In this document: one piece after another, positions 24,655 to 33,780 of the stretch | Position numbering within the stretch: position 1 is the first letter of the stretch | Layout of the letters: every line of letters begins with the position of its first letter | Assembly (NCBI RefSeq): GCF_026230105.1 | Contig: NC_079486.1 | Location: 8,804,001-8,868,000, forward strand | Reading direction: 5' to 3' | Source: Diorhabda sublineata | Taxonomy: Eukaryota; Arthropoda; Insecta; Coleoptera; Chrysomelidae | DNA: 64,000 nt | Program-made: the position numbers and the translations under genes | Notes under the pieces: generated by a model | The model's input: only the letters and a program-made list of their open reading frames with translations | Databases searched by the model: none | Told to the model about the DNA's origin: nothing

Positions 24655-24900
24655 AGAGTTGTAATTGGACCATTTCGACGAAATTCCAAGTTGCATGATT
24701 TGCGAAATTTATCAGTGTAAAGGTGGAAACAATGTAACGGCTTTTTGTGATGGTTATTGAGCAGCTGTTCCTCTTTATTTATCGAGAACAGATATTAATA
24801 CATATTTCCATAATGCAGGTACTACAGATGAATTTCTTCTAAATTTTAATGATTTATTTAATATACTTAAATCTCGTAATAGATTGGCAAAATAAATATT
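24655..24900 (+). pseudogene. P-element/THAP9-like transposase scrap (left)
   Basis: Broken frames give a stretch ending NAGTTDEFLLNFNDLFNIL, resembling the conserved TAEFI...NxLFDxLNSR segment in the C-terminal part of P-element/THAP9 transposases. Copies are at 51130-51365 and 60720-60950. The similarity is short and judged by eye, so the family call is tentative. Confidence 0.4.
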
Positions 24901-24999
24901 TTAAAAATCACTTAGCTCACGAACAAATTATTATTATTATATATTTGTAGTAATGTGAAGAGCCATGATGAGGAAAATGATGCTGAAAAGAAGTAAGAA

Positions 25000-25200
25000 T
25001 GCTTATCGTTTGAAACGTATATGAGCATGATTTCTTTCTGGACTTGAATGGTACAATCATACATAATTTCGAATTGAATAAGTATGAAGAAGAATTGGAA
25101 AATGGAGTCGTAGATACCTTCAATAATGATCTCAAATCTGAATGGATATAATTATAGAATAAACGGTTGATTGGATTGCATAGTGACAAATTGTGAAGTG
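25000..25200 (+). other. Recurrent exon-like fragment (ELYKY..ELENG type), unknown product
   Basis: A broken plus-strand frame reads FELNKYEEELENGVVDT followed by NNDLKSEWI and RLIGLHSDK. The same coding pattern recurs at 51465-51670, 61060-61260, 31130-31270 and, on the minus strand, at 4590-4790, 16330-16530, 26440-26680 and 36690-36890. The reading pattern is kept better than the bases between, so it was once coding. I do not recognise the protein. Confidence 0.45.
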
Positions 25201-25224
25201 TCAAATAAGCATTAAGAAAACGAA

Positions 25225-26082
25225 TGACAATATCTGGCTGGCGGGAGGCGCTAGTGTCTATAGAATTGAATTTAATTAGGCATCTGGCCAGCAGGGTGCG
25301 CTAGTGTCTATGGAACCGTGTTTAGTTTGGCGTTTGACCGGCAGGAGGCGCTTGTGTCTATGGAACCTTGTTTAGTTTGGCGTCTATGGAACCGTATTTA
25401 GTTTGGTGTCAAATTGGCGGGGGCGCTAGTGTGGATAGAAATTGAACACAAAGAGAATTTTTATTTAGTTTAACTTGCGGCCGCTAAGTACTTTCAGTTC
25501 GACTATTCCTCGCTAGATGGCGCTAGTTCGTGTTTTACTTTATCGTTTGGACGGCAGAGGGCGGCAGTGTGTATAGAATCGTGTTTAGTTTGACGTCCGG
25601 CCGGCAGAGGGCGCTAGTGTCTATAGAATCGGGTCTAGTTTGGCGTCTAACCGACAGGTGGAGCTGGTGTGTATAGAAATCGAACACAAATAGTATTTTT
25701 ATCAAGATCAACTTGCAGCCGCTAGGTACTTCCAGTTTGACTATTCCTCGCCAGATGGCGTAAGTTCGTGTTTGGTTAGTTTGGCGATCGGTCAATAGAA
25801 ACGTGTTTAATTTGACGTTTGGCTAGCGGGAGGCGCTAGTGTCTATGGAATCTTGTTTAGTTTGGCGTCTGGCCGGCAGAGGTCGCTGGTGTCTACAGAA
25901 TCGTATTTAATTTAGCGTTTTGCTAGCGAGAGGCGCTTTTGTTTATGGAACCGTGCTTAATTTGGCGTCTGGCCGGTAGGGGGCGCTAGTAACTATAGAA
26001 TCGTATTTTAGTTTGGCGATTTGTTGAAATAGATTTATATGTCTATAGAATCGTGTTTAATTTGACTTTTGGACTTTGCGGA
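25225..26082 (+). repeat. GC-rich minisatellite with CTCF-like cores, left array part 1
   Basis: About 15 units of roughly 50 bp, built on TTTAGTTTGGCGTCTGGCC then GGCAGAGGGCGCTAGTGTC and TATAGAATCGTG. Many units contain TGGCCGGCAGAGGGCGCTA or a close variant, which matches the 19-bp vertebrate CTCF consensus at about 16 positions. Two longer units carry an inserted segment with GCGGCCGC or its variant, and CTAGATGGCGCTAG or CCAGATGGCG (25480-25540, 25710-25770). The array is far richer in GC than its surroundings. Confidence 0.88.
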
Positions 26083-27018
26083 TGGTAATATTTTTTTGTT
26101 TTGTACAAAACACATAGAGACTAATGGAGAACATTGAAACAGGTGTCAGACAGTGTAAAAGTGAGTGTGGTAATAGTAGTACATGTCTTGGATTTCTCAA
26201 TGTGAATATTCTTCTAGTATCTTTTAAGGACTTTTACTTTTGTGAATTGTTCATTTAACAAATTTTGGGCAGCTGTGTGTATGTCCTCAGTGTCGATTCA
26301 TTGTACAATCAACCAATCAATATGTATATCATAAGTTTTTACATATATTTATTGTAATTAAATAATTACCTCTATTATTCAATTCACTTTCCCCATTTTG
26401 TATTCTATAAGCATCTTCATTAGCCATTCGAAAGTATTATCTGATGTGGAATTTTCAATATTGCCAATCATTTCCTTAATGCTTCTTTGAAACTTCTCAA
26501 TTTGTTACTGTGCAATCCAATCAAACGTTCTTTCCATAATTGCATCCATTCAGGTTTGAGTTCAATATTAGGTATCTTCGGTTCTATTTTCCATTTCTTC
26601 ACACCTATACAATTCAAAATTATGTATGATTGTAACATTCAAGTTCAGTTCAAATGATAAGCATTCTCACCTCTTATTCGAACTTATTCTTAAAGTCACA
26701 CTCACTAATGAAAACATCAATTTGTGGTGAGCAAAATAGACAAGCTACAATTGCATCATATCGCCTATTCATATTGACAGCTAGCTAAAAAAAGGATCAG
26801 AACACTCTCTAGGGTAGAATCTGAAGTTTCATTCACTGAAAAGAAAATAAAAAAATCGCTCAATTTCACAGTTACAGTTTTGAAAAAAAACTTTTCACAT
26901 CAACTTAATGAAAGTACTGAAGTTGCTTGCTAACTTGCTGACTTTTTGCTATTCTGTGTGATCAAATGGGAAATGAGCAAAAAGCATTCCTGCTTCATTG
27001 TGAAGTACGGTGGGTCTC
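26083..27018 (+). mobile_element. Segment with palindrome and hAT remnant inserted in the minisatellite
   Basis: A block of about 935 bp nearly identical to 36308-37253 interrupts the array. It starts TAATATTTTTTTGTTTTGTA with the palindrome GTTTTGTACAAAAC and ends at the hAT motif CEVRWVSRG (about 27018), where array sequence resumes as GGGCACTACTGTC. The hAT part (26700-27018) reads LCDQMGNEQKAFLLHCEVRW, a ZBED5-type motif. Its edges are not standard transposon ends; this looks like a duplicated patch. Confidence 0.7.
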
Positions 27019-27240
27019 AAGAGGGGGCACTACTGTCTATGGAATCGTGTTTAATTTGGCGTTTGACCGGCAGGAGGCGCTAGTGTCCATAGAATAGTGT
27101 TTTAGCTTGGCGATTGGTCGACAGAGATAGATAGTGTCTATAAAATCGTGTTTAATTTGGCGTTTGGATAGCGGGAGGCGCTAGTGTGTATAGAAATTAA
27201 ACACAAATAGAATTTTTATTTAGTTCAACTTGCGGCCGCT
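27019..27240 (+). repeat. GC-rich minisatellite, left array part 2
   Basis: Four more units after the inserted segment, ending at AACTTGCGGCCGCTAAG. Directly after this the Gypsy fragment begins. The same minisatellite-to-Gypsy junction occurs at 53103 and 61592. Confidence 0.85.
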
Positions 27241-28262
27241 AAGTTTTGTTAAGACTCGTATAAGGGTCCTATTTACCTTTTCAACTTCTCCATTACCTCG
27301 TGGGACTTCACAAATTGTTAACACATGTTTAATATTTTCTTCTCGACAATATGATTCGAATTTTTCAGAACGGAACGCGGATCCTCTGTCCGATATTATC
27401 CTTGACGAGCTTCCAAATATTTTATGCTAAGACAACATATCACTTCTTTCGTCGTGGTTGATTTTGTTGATTTTAGGATGAAACGTTCCTTCTTTCTTTC
27501 CTACAGGACGAGGTGATATATTTTACGCTATTTTTCAAGACAACATGTCACTTCTTTCGTCGTGGTTTATTTTGTTGGGTAAAGCCACACAAATTTGGAA
27601 AAGTCATCAACTACCACAAAAATGTACATTTTTTTTGTTGACTTCATTGGTCCTAATTGGTCGACGTGATACCTCTCTAGCGGATCTTTTTTATTCTATA
27701 ATTTACAAGGTATACAGTTATTTTTAATCGTTTCTATTTTGTATTTTAGTCTTGGTATGTAAAATTCCTTGTTTACTAATTCTTCTGTTTGTTTCTTTCA
27801 AAAATTTCCTGTCTCGTGGACTTTTATTATTATTTTTTGTTCTTTGTTGTTCATGTTGTTTGGAATGACAAGTAATTTTAATCCATTATCGTATTTATAC
27901 AATATATCATGCTCTAAATAAAAATCTTCATAGTCTTCTGTAGTCAATATCCTTTTTATTACCATTTGTGTACCTCGGTTCGGCCATCCTTTTTTCTCAC
28001 TAGTCCAATAGGACTAGCGAAATCCGAAAAACTCGGTTTGATTATTACATCTTTTAACCATTTCTCTATCTGTCTATCTACTTCTTCTTTTTCGGATGCC
28101 GATAGTCTTCTTGGTCGCTAATAAATCGGTTCTTCGCTTTTCAGTACAATTTTCACCTCAATATTCGTTGTCTTCGCTTTGAGTGGTTTGTAGTTTTCTA
28201 TTAATTTCTTCACTTCCTGCCTATTGAACCACGGAAAAGCATGTAGCGCTTAACGAGTTCTC
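27231..28262 (-). pseudogene. Ty3/Gypsy pol with internal deletion (left copy)
   Basis: Minus-strand blocks in order: start of reverse transcriptase (EVKKLIENYKPL, PRRLSASEKEEVD, SFSDFASPIGLVRKK); then directly the integrase zinc-binding region (KVHETGNF, EEFYIPRLKYKIE-like, NNCIPCK); then integrase core (HVDQLGPMKS, VVVDDFSKFVWLYPTK, IISDRGSAFRSEKFE, PRGNGEVEKVNRTL). The bulk of reverse transcriptase and RNase H is absent between RKK and the zinc domain, so this copy is deleted by well over 1 kb. Frameshifts and an 80-bp-type duplication of the TCACTTCTTTCGTCGTGG stretch (about 27441 and 27550) disrupt it further. It is inactive. Confidence 0.85.
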
Positions 28263-28901
28263 CACGGTTCGCAGTCTTTAGAAAAACAAATGTAAAACTT
28301 TTATAACTTTGAGTTTTGCATACTTAATGTTGTGACAAATTCTACCTACACAACTTAACGTTGTCATGATTGATTCTACGCAAAATATATAAAATTTGAA
28401 AAAAAATAGAAGAATATAACTCTTTGTCTTTCGTTTATTAAAACTTAATCCTGTACTTTTCTACTCAGAAAACAAATATGCTATATAAAAAAATATCTCG
28501 TTTTTACAGCAAAGGAAAAACCAAATTATCCTCAAAAATGTCCGTTACAATCAATACAATATAAACTTATTATTCACCTTAGCTACAGAAAATATTTTGT
28601 AATTCAGATAAACTAATTGAATTTCGATAATTCTAGTTGGTACAAATGTATTCTGCCCTTTTTTTATACAAGTATTGTTAGAATGTATCTAAAAAAAATT
28701 TGCAGCCTTCCGCCACTGATCTCTAGTTCGTGGACTTCGAAAAATACTTCTCACATCAGGCTTCCTCCAGTTTAAACTGGCAATTTCACTTATTTCCGAT
28801 TCCAGTAACCTCGAGTAGATCAGCTCGGAATATGAACAGTGTAGTCTTCTTCAAATTAGCAGATTTCTCGTAACACTTTATTTTACAATGTTCTGCTGTA
28901 G
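28263..28901. other. Non-coding spacer after the Gypsy remnant
   Basis: AT-rich DNA repeated at 62603-63241 with very few changes. Apart from simple AT-rich runs I see no gene; antisense open frames over the next exon (28786-29124) are not supported. Confidence 0.4.
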
Positions 28902-29328
28902 CGTACAGCTCCAAAGACCATTTTAACCACGGAAAGTCTATTAGAAGAGCAATCACAAAGTGAATGTAGTGGAAAAGCCAGTCCTTCATCAAGTGGATTT
29001 GAGGATAACTTTGTGAATGAAGAGGTAAGATGAAAATACCAATTTTTAATATAATAATTTCTAAATTTGTCTGTAGGAAAATGTTGCATCTGGTGATCTG
29101 ATAGAAAAAACCAATCGCGATCAAGTAGAATATACGGATACAGAAAAAAAAATAGCAGAATAAATAATAAATGAAATTAGTGATTCTAGAACTACTGAGA
29201 ATATTTACAATACTCCATCTATTAGTATAACAACCAATAATATGAGTAGTTCAATTGAATCTTCGCCAAATTGGACATTGATCTCTGATTCTTCACATTT
29301 GCAACCAGATTTTGAGAAATTAGGATAA
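28902..29328 (+). pseudogene. Two-exon fragment of an unrecognised serine/threonine-rich protein (left)
   Basis: Exon 28902-29024 follows a CTGTAG acceptor and ends at GAAGAG/GTAAGA; a 52-bp intron ends in TCTGTAG; the next exon starts at 29077. Both junctions are phase 0. The product reads TILTTESLLEEQSQSE, SSGFEDNFVNEE, ENVASGDLIEKTNRDQ, then a TAA at 29161, after which the same frame continues through ISDSRTTENIYNTPS and SPNWTLISDSS to a second TAA at 29326. The frame conservation across the stop suggests a recent nonsense change. The sequence looks disordered and acidic; I cannot assign a family. The copy at 63242-63667 instead has one A less in the poly-A run before this point, which shifts its frame. 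Confidence 0.6.
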
Positions 29329-29499
29329 TACAATTGGATTATCTATGGAAACTCTAGTTCGAAATACACTTTGATTAGATAATGTTCGCCAAAAGCTCCA
29401 GGATTAGAATGTTCTATGACTTTGTTCAATAACCGTCGATGAGATCCGGGTATTTAAATTTCCATAGATAGTGAATATTCATATCATTAAATTTGTAAT

Positions 29500-29660
29500 T
29501 TGGATTGTAAATAAAGTGAATTTGACTTATATTTTGGATTGATTGATGTCTTATACCTTTTTATTTTCAAACTAAAACTATTTAGATGATGTTTCTATTT
29601 GCCATTGAATAGTAGAATTTTTCAGAAAATGGGAAAGTTTTGAAATTAAGAAAAGTTACT
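29500..29660 (+). repeat. Repeat R (Copia-A 5' flank type)
   Basis: About 150 bp (TTGACTTATATTTTGGATTG...CAGAAAATGGGAAAG) also found at 9660-9780, 63850-64000, and inverted at 41290-41410 and 46260-46390. Confidence 0.75.
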
Positions 29661-30029
29661 TCACACACTGACGCTAAATATTCATAGGTTTCTTCAAGAT
29701 TTTTGCCAACAAAAACCGTTTCGCAGATTGCACCTCAATTAAGCCTATTCCAATTATTAAATGGTGGTTTCATGTTGTGTCCAAAACGTATTATATAGAA
29801 GATGAAATTATAGATGCAACTGGGAGTTGTTTCGGCCAAGGGAATTTCACAGTATATCTAGCTTCAGAATTTGCGCCGAAGTAAATCGAATCGAAAAGTG
29901 GAATAGTTAAGAAAGTCCATACCAGAATTTCCAAGATTTAACTTCTTGTAGTATACAGCAACTGTCTATATCTCCGATTGAATTGAACCAGGTAAATATA
30001 GTTCAAAGTCACTGTGTAAAACAAGGTGT
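29661..30029. other. Unassigned AT-rich stretch
   Basis: A broken plus-strand frame at about 29765-29885 reads KWWFHVVSKTYYIEDE and FTVYLASEF. It looks like old coding sequence, but no family can be named. Confidence 0.3.
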
Positions 30030-30310
30030 ATAGAAATGCTCCAAGCTGTGTTGACCTTAATGAAACAACTTCCTGCACTCCCCGCTCTTCTAGAAGCTCT
30101 TGATAGTTCAACTGAAGGTAGAGGAAGTAATGAATGTGCTTTCCTGCTCTCTAGTCTCTCGTAAAAGTTTTCATTCAGTGTCTTAGTTCTGTCTGAGACA
30201 CTTGGAATAACTTTACCTTCAACTCCAAGCGGAGTACATGGATGTGCACATAGCTTCTCAACTCAGATACAGAAAATTCTTTTATACGTTACATCTACAA
30301 CTTTTCTTGA
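30030..30310 (+). pseudogene. Possible hAT (ZMYM1-like) transposase fragment
   Basis: Broken plus-strand frames read MLQAVLTLMKQLPALPALLE, FLLSSLS, FSVLVLSETLGITLP and, in another frame, LQAEYMDVHIASQ. The order and pattern resemble the middle of ZMYM1-like hAT proteins, where a leucine-rich stretch is followed by LPLSxxLQ. At least two frameshifts are needed. The call is by eye only. Confidence 0.4.
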
Positions 30311-30894
30311 AATAGGGTGTCCAGTAAAAATTAAAAATCAAGTACTAGTCTCCTCTCGATTTTTCCAGGTTGGTTTTTACATTTTCCCAGTCGAAATTTC
30401 GTTAATTTACTATCACCCTTCTATTATGATGAATATTAATTTTAGAAAATACAAGTATAATACAACAACCAAATTTTTTTAGTTTAAATAATTCTTCGCT
30501 CACTGCTGTTTTTGAGAGTCTCCAAAAATTTTCTATCTATTCTTTTTATGATACGCAACAATATTCTACCCTAAATGTTGAAATTCTTTGATTTGTGCAT
30601 CGAAATTACGCGAAAAAAATTGCTATTTTCAAGTTGTTTTATTGGAATTTATTGAAAAATAAATAAAATTGATTGACTTGGACATAAGAAACATTCTCGG
30701 CTTGACAGTTGAACAATGAGTTTAGTCATATTTATGAAATTTTTGTGCCAAATGGAATTGGGCATCAAATTGACGGAAAGGGGCATAAACATGTTTGGCT
30801 CTGCGGTCAACGCTTTAAGACAATATAATTGAATTTTTCTTTGAAATTTAAGGAAAAGGCATGAAAATGATAAAATTTGGCATAATGATTTGCA
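30311..30894. other. Unassigned AT-rich stretch
   Basis: No convincing gene. A minus-strand frame at 30649-30927 overlaps the next feature but resembles nothing known. Confidence 0.3.
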
Positions 30895-31105
30895 TAAAAC
30901 TAATGGGAAAATAGGATTTTTTAACAAACTTTATTGAGAAAATTACAAATTTTTATCAAAAATTAGAACGGAAATTTGAATTCCAATAGAAAATTTTTTA
31001 AAAATCACGACACCGCCATTCAAAAGTATCTTTCTGCTATTCTCCATATACTTCGACCTCCTTCTCTTCTTCATACTCCTCTACTTCTTATTCGTAGTCT
31101 TCGTT
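30895..31105 (-). pseudogene. Decayed 3' end of a third ZCWPW1-like copy
   Basis: The stretch ATTTTTATCAAAAATTAGAA, the AATAAA region, CAAAAGTATCTTTCTGCTAT and the acidic-tail codons (CCTCTACTTCTT, GTAGTCTTCG) align with 10560-10740, the 3' UTR and last codons of the left gene. Substitutions and small indels show it is much older than the two long copies. Homology stops at about 31105, where the ELYKY-type exon sequence begins. No domain-coding part remains. Confidence 0.75.
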
Positions 31106-31317
31106 TGATTGGATTGCACTGTGACAAATTGACAAGTGTAAAAGGAGCATTAAGAAAACAAATGGCAATACCAATACTGACAACTCCACATCAGATAATA
31201 CTTCGAATGGCTAATGAAGATGCTAATAGAAAACAAAATGGGGAAAGTGAATCGAATAATAGAGGTAAATATATAAATACAATAAATATATGTAAAAACT
31301 TATGGTATACATGTTGA
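31106..31317 (+). other. Recurrent exon-like fragment with donor site
   Basis: Plus-strand frame RLIGLHCDKL, ALRKQMAIPILTT, RMANEDANRKQNGESESNN, then AGAG followed by GTAAATAT, a plausible donor. The antisense copies at 26340-26560 and 36600-36780 keep the same pattern (MANEDAY, QNGESELNN). Probably one exon of a mobile or host gene that was copied several times; the product is unknown. Confidence 0.45.
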
Positions 31318-32498
31318 TTGGTTGATTGTACAATGAATCGAAACTGAGGTCATTCAGACAGCTGACGAAAATTTGTTGATTGAACATATTACAAAAGTAA
31401 AAGTCCTTAAAAGATACTATGAAGATAAGAAGAATATTCACATTGAGAAATCCAAGACATGTACTACTATTACCACACTTACTATTACACTGTCTGACGC
31501 CTGTTTCGATGTTCTCCGTTAGTCTCTATTGTTTTGTACAAAACAAAAAAATATTACCGAGTATAATTTCATTTAAGATAGTCAGTTGATTGAATTAGTA
31601 AACTCATTCTGGCATTGAACAAAATATGTACTTTAATCCATTTGGACTATTTCTTGAAAGAAAGACTACTATTACTCAGATTGAATTAGAACAACTTCCA
31701 AATTCAGTGGTAAGTTCAATAATTACTCATCTTTTACTGGATACTGTGGACAATTTGAATCTTGGTATCTCTTAAATAAATCCCAACAAATCATATGATT
31801 TTATATAAAACCCCGTAGTTATGAAAAAACTACTTTCGAGTAGATAAACTCAAATATTTGAGATCACTAAAATCCTTTTCGTAGAAAATATGTATTGTTT
31901 TAATTTTTGTTTCCGCTCTAACTCCTTCATCATTTCCAAGTCGAACAACATTACTAACTAATTAAACAATACGATAGGATCGGGAAATATAAAAAGCTTT
32001 TCTTAGATGATGAGATGTTTAAAAAATGTTTTTAAAGAATTTGAATTTTATCTGTCCCCACTTTCATGAATAAATTCAAGGCATTTTTTTTGTAAATTAG
32101 TTTTTCCTTGTCTTTGCAAATTGAAGTACCCAATAGGTCCATGTATTCATGTTTGTTTCCTGTTTGTATTTTTTATTGGAACCTCAATATCAGTGACATT
32201 ATTAGAACATTTTTCTTATTGGTTATAAGAGAGTCTCACTCTTGGAAGCACTTACAGTTTCGGATGATTGTAATAATTCAATTTAGGAAAATTTAGATGA
32301 AGCGTCTCTTTCATGCATTGTTGTAAAATACAGAATATTCAATAAATATGCACGAATATGATTTACACAAGCTAAATGCTTTTAAGACGTTGGCAATATC
32401 TAATACTAATGAATGAATCACCTCTTCCCAAATAGTAATTAAAAAGCCAGATCGATGACTCCATCACTTTTTGATTTTCCCACCTGCCAACTGAAACG
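31318..32498. repeat. Inverted-repeat arm and spacer
   Basis: About 31318-31560 is the reverse complement of 36300-36560, including the GTTTTGTACAAAAC palindrome (about 31535). From 31600 to 32480 there is AT-rich DNA with a short trace of the A-module text TTGAATTAGAACAACTT (31680-31740); no gene is supported. Confidence 0.55.
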
Positions 32499-32530
32499 GC
32501 AACACTGTACATGTCAAAATACAGTGTTGC
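32499..32530. other. Perfect 11-bp inverted repeat (hairpin)
   Basis: GCAACACTGTA, a 10-nt loop, then TACAGTGTTGC. The copy in the inverted arm (36156-36185) has CAACACTGC, a 12-nt loop and GCAGTGTTG. Both arms of the stem changed together. Confidence 0.7.
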
Positions 32531-32851
32531 TTTATTACTATATCTATACACCAAAAAATTGCTAACAATAATTTATTCAAACTGCTCAAGTTATTTAAAC
32601 AACTTTTTTTATAAACATTAAATATATTGATTAAATCTGAATTAACTAACTGTCAAAAAAGACCTCTCGCGTGAAGAACAGCAATGCCACGGAGGTAAAC
32701 GTATCAATAGTTTTGGAGCTCAACAAGATTTGAAATTTTTATAAAAAAATTCATGTATATCTTATATGAATGAATAATCTACATACCTTCAATTTCAAAC
32801 ACATATATAAACATTTTTCTTCAAAACAATTAGAAAACACAATTAAGATTT
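32531..32851. repeat. Inverted-repeat arm downstream of the ARL14EP-like copy
   Basis: Reverse complement of about 35890-36155. It includes, on the plus strand, CAGCAATGCCACGGAGGTAAAC, in which an ATG is followed closely by a GT donor; in the other arm the ATG is changed to AGG, so no start is proposed. Confidence 0.5.
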
Positions 32852-33420
32852 TTATTTCAACAAAGGGTTTGTGATAACCTTTTCAGAATGTAAATAAATG
32901 ATTCTGTTAATGTAAAACGGTCGGTTAAACTTACATTCTGGTCCACATTTCTTAGAAGCACATTTTAAGCATTCTCCAAAGCAACCATGGCATCTTAAAT
33001 TCAAGCAGTTACAAAGATCCATTTCTGATTTATTTTCATAAGATGTTGACGGCATTGCTGCATCAAACGGGATTGATGTTCTTCGTGGAAGAATATCGTT
33101 ATTTTTCTTCAATTTGTACACTACTTGCGGAACCACATCGAAATGGTTTTTTTCATTTACTTCAATCTGTGACTTATACTGATTCATCATTCATTTATAT
33201 CAGTTTGTGGATAATTTTGACTGGATGCTGTAGGTCTGACGGATTTAAATCGGATTAATCTTTTTCTTGAAAGCATCTTGTAAGATTTTCAGTTTGTGGT
33301 TTTGTTGTAAGTGGGTGTAGATATGGAGGGCTAACGTTTTAATGCAGTTCTCTGACTCCTCTGGATAATAGCGGGATTGCGGAATTATACCGAGGAATCT
33401 TAACTAGACATAATACGGTA
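32852..33420 (-). pseudogene. ARL14EP-like (ARF7EP_C domain) gene, minus copy
   Basis: The last exon (32852 to about 33270) encodes a cysteine-rich C-terminus with CNCLNLRCHGCF, CLKCASKKCGPEC and the tail FNRPFYINRI, matching the spacing of the ARF7EP_C domain of ARL14EP (CxC...CxGCF..CxKCxSxKCGPEC). The frame is open for 112 codons, from MNQYKSQIEVNEKNHF. An upstream exon remnant at about 33330-33420 (LVKIPRYNSAIP) contains a TAA. Compared with the plus copy it lacks about 60 bp between DIN and EVNEKNHF, but it keeps the 38 bp before the cysteine-rich part (LPRRTSIPFDAA) that the plus copy has lost. ARL14EP family members associate with small GTPase and histone methyltransferase complexes in animals. 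This copy is probably dead. Confidence 0.78.
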
Positions 33421-33454
33421 TTAAATTGGATTTATGTTCCTAGTTGAAGGTTAT

Positions 33455-33570
33455 CGTTGTATTTCCCAATCTGCACAATAGTCTTTTCTCTATGAATGTT
33501 GTTAGACTGGTAGCTTCGAATCGAAATGGTTTTTCTTCATTTATTTCAGTTGCTGTCTCATTTTTACACG
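33455..33570 (-). pseudogene. Possible third, older ARL14EP-like exon remnant
   Basis: The minus strand reads ATEINEEKPFRFEATS, resembling IEINEENHFDMVPQ in the neighbouring ARL14EP-like copies, and continues to a TAA. The match is short; it may be a decayed tandem copy of the same exon. Confidence 0.35.
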
Positions 33571-33589
33571 ATTTTTGTAAACTTGTGGT

Positions 33590-33780
33590 TTAACAGTAAA
33601 CCTCAATGTTGTCAAATATTTATTTATAAATCGTAATATAATTAAAATCATTATGATCTGGCTTCAGTTCTCACTAAATTTGGTTAATGGGCAATATTTT
33701 CCACAATTAATCTAAACAAAAATAATTTCAAGACCAAGAAAATAATTTTGTTTTCGGGCAAAAAGTTATGTTAAATTTGG
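33590..33780 (-). repeat. Short fragment of module A
   Basis: ACAGTAAACCTCAATGTTGT, a truncated TTTATTTATAAATCGTAATA and TCACTAAATTTGGTTAATGG correspond to 15160-15330 in A2 with internal deletions. Confidence 0.7.

Noticed and set aside
25225..27240. CRISPR-like or satellite centromere repeat
   Set aside because: Units are contiguous with no unique spacers and the genome is eukaryotic; arrays are under 1.5 kb, too short to claim a centromere.
28786..29124. Minus-strand frame of 112 codons, identical at 63126-63464
   Set aside because: It runs antisense across two exons and an intron with good splice sites on the plus strand.
32684..32710. Possible first exon ATGCCACGGAG followed by GTAAAC
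   Set aside because: Only four codons, and the ATG is lost in the inverted copy (about 36050); no following exon was found.
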